Positions 57,500 to 64,000 of a DNA stretch of 64,000 nucleotides are shown here, piece by piece. The DNA is from Lepisosteus oculatus (Eukaryota; Chordata; Actinopteri; Semionotiformes; Lepisosteidae). Numbering within the stretch: position 1 is the stretch's first letter; each line of letters opens with the position of its first letter. The notes under the pieces are model-generated. The model made no database searches. It was not told where the DNA came from and worked only from the letters and a program-made list of their open reading frames with translations. The stretch spans positions 13,511,001 to 13,575,000 of the forward strand of contig NC_090703.1 of NCBI RefSeq assembly GCF_040954835.1, read 5' to 3'. The translations under genes and the position numbers were made by a program.

Positions 57500-59580
57500 C
57501 TACCATATATCCTATTGTGATTAAAAATTAAAAAAAATAACCAGATTGAGCTATTTCCATCTGATTAAGCATAGATGCCAGAGGATGTAAAGGAGGATTA
57601 GATTACAAAACACTCAGAATAACTCCACGACCATTCTCCTTGTCCATAGCTGTCCATCACCAGATTTTAAGAATTATAGTATTAGAATGCCAACACACTG
57701 CTGACACCACAAAACGTATCATTTTAAGCTTTCTAAATATCAAGAAAATGTGGTACCCAAAACATGCAATGACTGAATTTGTTGCAAACACATATTACAC
57801 TTTTATGTACAGTACATATGTCCACTTATTTACAAAATCATTTACAATGCTGGTGTTGCTCCCACAAGCTCTGAAATGACCTTAAGGTATTTAATTAGAT
57901 TATATTAAGAAAAAGTGTAATTCTATAAATTCCAGTTCATTATCATTTTAGGAGGGGGATTTAGAGATAAAACTATTCCATGCTTCCTAGACCTTAATTA
58001 GTATTTGATTGTCTGATAGACATTTGGTTTGTCCTGGTCAAGAAGGCAAATGCTTCTTGACTCCTAGAAGTAATTTTTCAAGCATCAACCATTACTTTAA
58101 TTGTACTACATATGTATGTTAGGGAAAAAAGTGATTAAATTTAAATATTGATGTTCATTTTGCTTGTAAAGTTGCACAGAATTAAGGCATTATCTACATT
58201 TCAGCTTTATCCATTATGCTTCCAAAGCAGAATAACCTAATACCTAATACCTTCCTGTTTAATAACCTCCTACTAAAACATCTTTATGACTTATTCTCAT
58301 GCACTGGCCAGTACCTGGATTGGAGTACCTCCTAGGAAAAACAGAGGTTGTTGCTGGAAGTGGTGTTAGTGCATCCAGTAAGGGGCGCTCACCCTGCAGT
58401 CTGTGTGGGTTCCTAATGCCCCAGTATAGCAACATGGACAGTATACTGTAAAAAGGTGCCTTCGGATGAGATGTAAAACCAAGGTCCTGATTCTCTGGGG
58501 TCATTAAAAATCCTTGGGCGTTTATAGGAAAGAGCAGGGATGTTACCCCGGCATCCTGGCCAAATTTCCCATTGGCCATTACCAGTCATGGCTTCCTCAT
58601 AATCCTAATAATAAAGCTTCACCACTGATAGCACACTATGGCTGCCGTTGCATGGTGGTGGATGCGAGTTCCTATTACCTGTAAAGTGCTTTTAGTGGAG
58701 TATCCATAACCTTGATCCATAAAATTTAGTCATCATGTATATTAAGTTATCTGTCAGTTTCTGTCAGAGAAACCATCTCTTTGGAAAGGCAGTGGGATTC
58801 ATGCAGTATTACTTTTTAGAGTGTGTACTGTATCCCAAAGTACCAATAGACCATTACTTTTCTTTAAAAAGTGTTATATTGTAAGATAGGCTGTATAATC
58901 TTCCTGTTCTGAGTCTAACCCCTAAGTATTTCATGCCTTCTGGTTGTTCATTTAATGTTCAAGTTCATCGTCATTATACTCATATACAGGTATATGGTAT
59001 AATTAAATGCCATTTAGCTAGCTTTCCAGTTGGCAGAGTGACAAACAGTCTGTAGCTGGGGTGTGTGGGGTCTTTGATGATGCTTAGAGCTTTCGTCAAG
59101 CACCGTCTGTCATAAATGTCAAAGTGGGAGAGAATCAGTGTAGCTGTGGCAAATCAGCTTCAGAGGAAGAGTTTTAGGAATCATGGTTTCACTAAGAATA
59201 CACTGATCAAATAATTGCAACCTGATGATTTACCAGTCTTAGAAAACATTAATCACAGCAGGTTAGTGCCTTGACCCAGGACTGAGCTTGTCACATCCGG
59301 GCTATACACCTGAACCCTGTGTCCAGAACGAGTAAACTGACACTATTTATTTTTACTTGTAAGTTAAAGAACAAACTCATTGCTAACTGCACCAGTTACT
59401 GGGTTCCTAGAGTATACATTTCTTCAAAACACCTTTCAGTAGTTAATACTTCATTTTCAGTAAAAGTCATAATTAATGATACAAGTCTGTAAATTAAAAT
59501 ATAAACTGTATTTATGAATGAGTAAATCATTTGTACATTTGTGGTGATTAAATCATTTTGCTTTACAACAAACATTCAGT
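57500..59580. other. Intergenic region between convergent STYX and GNPNAT1
   Basis: About 2 kb, AT-rich, containing SINE copy D (58295-58712). No gene recognised. Confidence 0.65.
58295..58712 (+). repeat. 5S-rRNA-headed SINE (copy D)
   Basis: The head remnant ggccagtacctggattgg (58306-58323) is the 5S box-C-like part. The body includes aggggcgctcaccctgcagt, taatgccccagtatagcaac and cggatgagatgtaaaaccaa, and the 3' part includes tgtaaagtgcttttagtgga. The gaagctaagcagg part of the head is lost. Intermediate divergence. Confidence 0.75.
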
Positions 59581-59584
59581 AATT

Positions 59585-61830
59585 CCTCAACAACACTTGC
59601 ATTTTTATTAAAAAGTAAATCAAGGAAAGTTAAGTCTCAAGACAACTATTTTGACCCCAAATCAGCTCTCTCTTTTCAAAATAAATATACAGTTCTGTAA
59701 TATTCCCAATTTTCTTTGCACCCAAAATGTAATTTCATACTATAAAAATAAATAAAACTCCTACAACACACTTAAATACCCTTACACCATGTATAAATAC
59801 AATTCTGTATTTGTAATATTAAGAGAAGGCCTATGGGTTCTTTCAGCTGAAAGCACAACCTGTGGCAATTAGACCTTATTCAAATTCATTTTATATTTCA
59901 AATTCAGGTTTATTGTTTTCCTGTCCTGACACTTTCACAATACACCTCAAGAGTATAGCACACCATAAATGTATTAGATGAATTGGTTATGTCAGATTGG
60001 AGAACACTAGTACTTCCAACAAGATCTTTCAGCTGTTCAAACCCACAGTACTTTCTCCTGCTTTAACCTCAGTAAAGTACCTATAGAAGATGTTCACTTC
60101 TCCTTGCTTTTTGCACAAATGTTAAAACATTGAATAGCACAATACCTGTACAGGTAAGCTTCTTATGTTTTTTTAAAGTATTTGCGTTATTCATTTCTGA
60201 ACTGGAAACTCTTTCATGTTTGCATCCATAATTTTACAGACTCAGTTTACCACAATGCTAAGGACACTAATCCAAACAGAAAAAAACGAACATTTAAATT
60301 GAATGTTAGATTTTTTTTGGGGGGGGGGATATTTTACGCAAGTTTATGTGGGATTTCTCCAGGAAAAGGAGCAGTCCGTAATTGGATGTGCTGCCAGCAG
60401 AAAGGTTGGAAAAGGGCAACTGCAGTGACTTCATGTTCGGCTGCAGGCTTGCAGCAACTTTCACCAGAGACACGTGGCTCCTGCAGTTGGTGCTGCCTCT
60501 CCTGTAAAAAACTGTAGAGCCTGCAGCATGTCAGACGATAAACAGCACTTGTGGGCATGAGGGCCTTACAAGGAGCCACTGCTGGGAGCCATTAGGTAAA
60601 GAACCAACTGTTAGGTCCAAATGCATAATGATAAACTGCTCAAGAAAAATGTTTAGCTTAGCACTGGGGTAACAAAATCTAGAAAAACAAAAAAGGAAGG
60701 TGTAACCATTACTTTTCTTACTTTAAAATTGAAGGAGGCAGGGGTTAGACATAGACAGGTTTAATCAGCAATGTGATTCTTTGATCTAACAATTTAATGT
60801 TCTAACTATGTTATACATTTTACTATCAGAAAATAAAAATGTTCTTCCTTATTCCCCTCCGTTGGCTCAACTGTTTCTCATCCTACAGACTAATTATACA
60901 TTTTTATACCATCTTTGGTTTATTTTACAGTTAAAAAAAAAACTAGAAAAATAATTTAAAATTTTCTTGAAAACCAAACTTGCATCCTGTCATGAAAATT
61001 ATTCTTTCACAATTAAACATGACTTTATGAGTACGTTCATGAGATTTGTTTAGACTATATAACTGTTTTATAGAGTTTAAAAATCCCCAGTGCTATAAAT
61101 ATTAAGTCATAAAAGTATTGGTGGTACCTTTTGTGTGGACAGTATCTCATTTACAGTGGGAATATAATTTAGGATATAATTCTCTAAATACATAATATAT
61201 TTCTAGTTTTTTATTAAACCTACTTAAACTAATATTACTTAACCGAAACAGCTATCAGTGAGCCATTTCCATTTGTATTAATACATAGGATTTTCTATGC
61301 ATTTGCCATCATTAACATCCTTACACGTCCTTGCAAAGTGTTTCATACTACACAGCTTGTAGCATTTGAATTGTAAGACTGCAGCATTTTAAAAGTATAA
61401 CAAAAGTTGTTTTTTAAAATATGAACCTTGTAGAACTTGAAGGTCCTAGATCAAGTTGGATGTCCAGATAGAAACAATTTATATAACAGGAAAGCATGAA
61501 AGATAACGTAGCAGTTTTCAGCTGAAAAGGAAAGGCGTTTAGAAACCTAGTACTGGAAAATCAAGCTGGCAAAACTAAAGGAGATCCTTGGCCTGGTATT
61601 AGCTAGTACATTTCTGTTTCTTTTCCGAAGGTACAGTATTTGGCCTGTTCCTCTTCCAATTCCGAGCTGCCTTGTGTGTTCTAAGTACTGGAAAAGCCAA
61701 GCCTAATGGATACAAGCTCAGATCTACACCGACTGAGGCAGCCTTCCAGTTTTCAGAGGGTGACTGTTCTTATACTTGTTTTTCCAGCTGGGGGGGGTTC
61801 CATTCTGAGTGTCTGAGTGCCAGGCTGAGC
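59585..61830 (-). other. GNPNAT1: Probable 3' UTR of GNPNAT1
   Basis: AT-rich sequence between the stop codon and the polyadenylation signal at 59604. It includes an island of higher GC at 60360-60600 with short open frames on both strands. None is supported as a gene. Confidence 0.45.
59604..59609 (-). terminator. GNPNAT1: Polyadenylation signal of GNPNAT1
   Basis: AATAAA on the minus strand (tttatt on plus), followed in the transcript direction by a GT-rich stretch (gtgttgttg, then gtttgttgt). It implies a 3' UTR of about 2.2 kb. Another signal lies at 59346-59351. Confidence 0.5.
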
Positions 61831-63788
61831 TCAGTCGAAGAACCGGCGCTGCATGTAGGTTTCATCTGATGCAGAATAGCCAAACTTCTCATAGAAAGCC
61901 ACATTCTTCGGTGCACATTCTAGTGTTATTTTGTAACAGTCAAGTTTCCGGCTAAGAAGAGTGAGACATGACACCAACCTGTGAGGAAAAAAGTATTAAT
62001 TCAATGTATATAATGCAATCATAGTAGATCTTGTACATATTTTTGGTTCATATAGCATGTGCCTAGCGATGGTGAATTTATTAGACATTTGTCATACTTA
62101 CAATTTTCCCAGCTGCTTCCCTCGGCAAATGTCACTCACTACAACCTCTTCTATCCTCCCTCTCTGTGCAAAGCAAGAAAGCACATCAGAAATGGACAGA
62201 AATGCTGTGTGGTGGAACCTATTAATTATTAAATGATCAACTGAACCAAAGGTACATTTCTACTTTTGCGAGATTCATTTTTGATAACATAGGTTTAGAT
62301 GACGTGTCAGCTAAAACTCCTCTATTTTATCAGTCAGTAAAGAAAACCAAAGTTACCAGAGAATGTAACTACCAGAGACAGACAATTACTAAAGCTAAAT
62401 GAGATACCATAAAAAACAACCTTACTATCCCTTTATATTTTTCTATAATAATACAAAGTTAAAAGTAACTAAATGACAAACATATTAATCACCATACTGC
62501 TGATTATTACCGTATATGGAAGTGGAGCAGAAGTCTAAATTAAATTTGAATATCTGTGTGTTCTTACTTTGGCACAGGAATGAATGAATTTGTGCTCAAC
62601 TATGAGCGTGGCTGTGGCGACAATCTGCCCAAGGCTCGTGTCTTCTACCACAATGACATAATAATCCCCTGTCAGTTTCATGTGCTCAAACTTCTCTGAA
62701 ACAAAAATAATCAAAATTCAACAGTTTGTCAGCAAAATAACAGTGTGGACCAGTATCAGTTGTATCCCACAATTTCAGTTTACTTATTTCAGCCCAGATG
62801 AAATCCAAGTTTGCATATTCAGAAAACTAAATCCTGCACACTATTCAATCATTATGAAAACACAGAAAGACCTTTGGTAAATGCAAACTAATGATTACAT
62901 TTAACTGTCTTTCATAAGATATTACTTGAATTTGACCAGAAATGTGTCTTTTATTGACAGCTTTATAAGACCTTAAAAAATGAAGGGTATTGTTTGAAAA
63001 ACTGCCATTGCTACTCACTGATGAACTGTTCTGGTGTGACATCGCTAGCCAAAGTGAGCTGAGACAAGACTTTGAAGAAACCTGAAAGAAAGAACAGGAA
63101 TCATTTAACCAACTCCTGGATAAATCTGACAGCTTTACAATCAACCTTTTCCGAGAGATTAGAAAGCCATCATCTATGCAACCTATACCTTAATAAAACA
63201 TATTTAAGTTCACATTGCAAATGCATTAGGCCTATTAAACATCACTGTGTTTCTTCCTCCTAAAGACTGGCCCTACTGTTAACCGAGAGCAGCCACAATA
63301 CTCGATGTATTTTTATCAATGCTGCATTCATCACTCTTGCCTGCACTGCAATCATACCTTCAACACTAAAAAGATTTACTTTTGGTTTGCAGATGCGTTA
63401 CTGGACAACCTCAGAAAGTAATGGGTTACCATTACAGTTATTTAGCTTGAGTATTTCATGTTTTTTTACATGAAAAAAAACTAACAATTTTCTTCATGAA
63501 AGTACAATAACAAAATATCACTGTTGTAGCAAATTACAAAATAACATATTACATTTGTAAAAGTGCCGTCAAACTTCAGACTCTGACACACAGTTTACAC
63601 CCAGCTTTCATCCTTTCAGTTCTGGAGTCTGTACCTCTGTTGAGGTCTGCTGTGCAGAGAGGCCTGAGTACAAGGCCCTCCCCAGGCTGGGAAGGGGAAA
63701 TAGGGGGAGAGAACGGTACTGTGTTGGCACTCCAGTCCAGCTCCTGGAGTAGCAGGGGATCAAAGAGTGGTGTATCGTCCAGAATCAT
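61831..63788 (-). CDS. GNPNAT1: GNPNAT1, glucosamine-6-phosphate N-acetyltransferase
   Basis: Five coding exons in transcription order: 63788-63635, 63081-63019, 62695-62568, 62163-62102, 61978-61831. They total 555 nt, 184 aa, the same length as the human protein. The enzyme transfers acetyl from acetyl-CoA to glucosamine-6-phosphate, giving GlcNAc-6-phosphate for UDP-GlcNAc synthesis; it is a homodimeric GNAT-fold protein. Seen: [20 protein letters not shown] in the N-terminal half; [18 protein letters not shown], the central strands; the acetyl-CoA loop [10 protein letters not shown] (128-137), of the Q/RxxGxG/A type; and [18 protein letters not shown] near the C-terminus. The start is the ATG at 63788, 10 nt into its exon, which aligns with the human N-terminus. 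An upstream non-coding exon must lie beyond the window, since an acceptor AG precedes 63798. Confidence 0.96.
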
Positions 63789-63798
63789 CCCACAAGCA

Positions 63799-64000
63799 CT
63801 GGAGAAGAGAGGCAAACAGTCTGTTCAATGTGCTACAGCACTCTCGGTTGCAATGTCTTAGGGTACAAGGTCATCTAGATTTACGTAAAGTGGCTACAGT
63901 GTGTTGATAAACTGACATACTAGGCAAAACAAATTAAATCAACAAACATTCCAGTCCACAAGGAAAGAATAATACAATGTTCAAACACTACTGCTGTTGC
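63799..64000. other. GNPNAT1 first intron (partial)
   Basis: Sequence upstream of the acceptor at 63799-63800 (minus strand). It has no promoter-like composition, so it is taken as intron before a 5' UTR exon outside the window. Confidence 0.5.

Noticed and set aside
60334-60579. Open frames on both strands in a GC-richer island after GNPNAT1
   Set aside because: The frames overlap on opposite strands with no domains, and lie inside the inferred 3' UTR.

Overview
This window is vertebrate nuclear DNA: intron-rich genes, GT-AG splicing, SINE/LINE fossils and AT-rich intergenic DNA. The proteins look like those of a ray-finned fish. Six genes lie in the order and orientation TXNDC16(-), GPR137C(+), ERO1A(-), PSMC6(+), STYX(+), GNPNAT1(-). 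As I recall it, this is the arrangement of human 14q22. The intact single-copy block and the SINEs with 5S-rRNA-like heads would suit a non-teleost ray-finned fish (gar, bowfin or sturgeon type), but the species is inference. All exon models were built by hand from reading frame, splice sites and family sequence.

Layout. 1-3134 (-): the 5' five coding exons of TXNDC16, an ER thioredoxin-like protein; the gene runs off the left edge. 3135-4450: divergent promoter region with a row of CCAAT boxes. 4451-21555 (+): GPR137C, seven exons with an 11.5 kb first intron, then about 7.3 kb of probable 3' UTR. 31182-39665 (-): ERO1A, 16 coding exons, 468 aa. 39666-40829: divergent ERO1A/PSMC6 promoter region with hypoxia-type ACGTG cores and a repeated E-box. 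40830-47261 (+): PSMC6, 14 exons, 389 aa. 47850-50200: intergenic, no gene recognised. 50366-56746 (+): STYX, 11 exons, 224 aa, a catalytically dead phosphatase. 61831-63788 (-): GNPNAT1, five coding exons, 184 aa.

The genes are not an operon. They are linked by position and shared promoters: two divergent pairs (TXNDC16/GPR137C and ERO1A/PSMC6) and two convergent pairs (GPR137C/ERO1A and STYX/GNPNAT1). ERO1A drives disulfide formation in the ER, TXNDC16 is an ER thioredoxin-fold protein, PSMC6 is a 26S proteasome ATPase, and GNPNAT1 makes GlcNAc-6-phosphate for UDP-GlcNAc and glycosylation.

Non-genic content includes five decayed copies of 5S-rRNA-headed SINEs, a 5'-truncated LINE split by one of those SINEs inside a STYX intron, tRNA-headed SINE remnants, a Tc1-like transposase fossil, and a foldback (MITE-like) element. 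I found no CRISPR array, no operon-like cluster and no convincing undescribed system. The most useful second looks are the promoter architecture, the unusual introns (52 nt, GC-AG, microexons) and the nested repeats.
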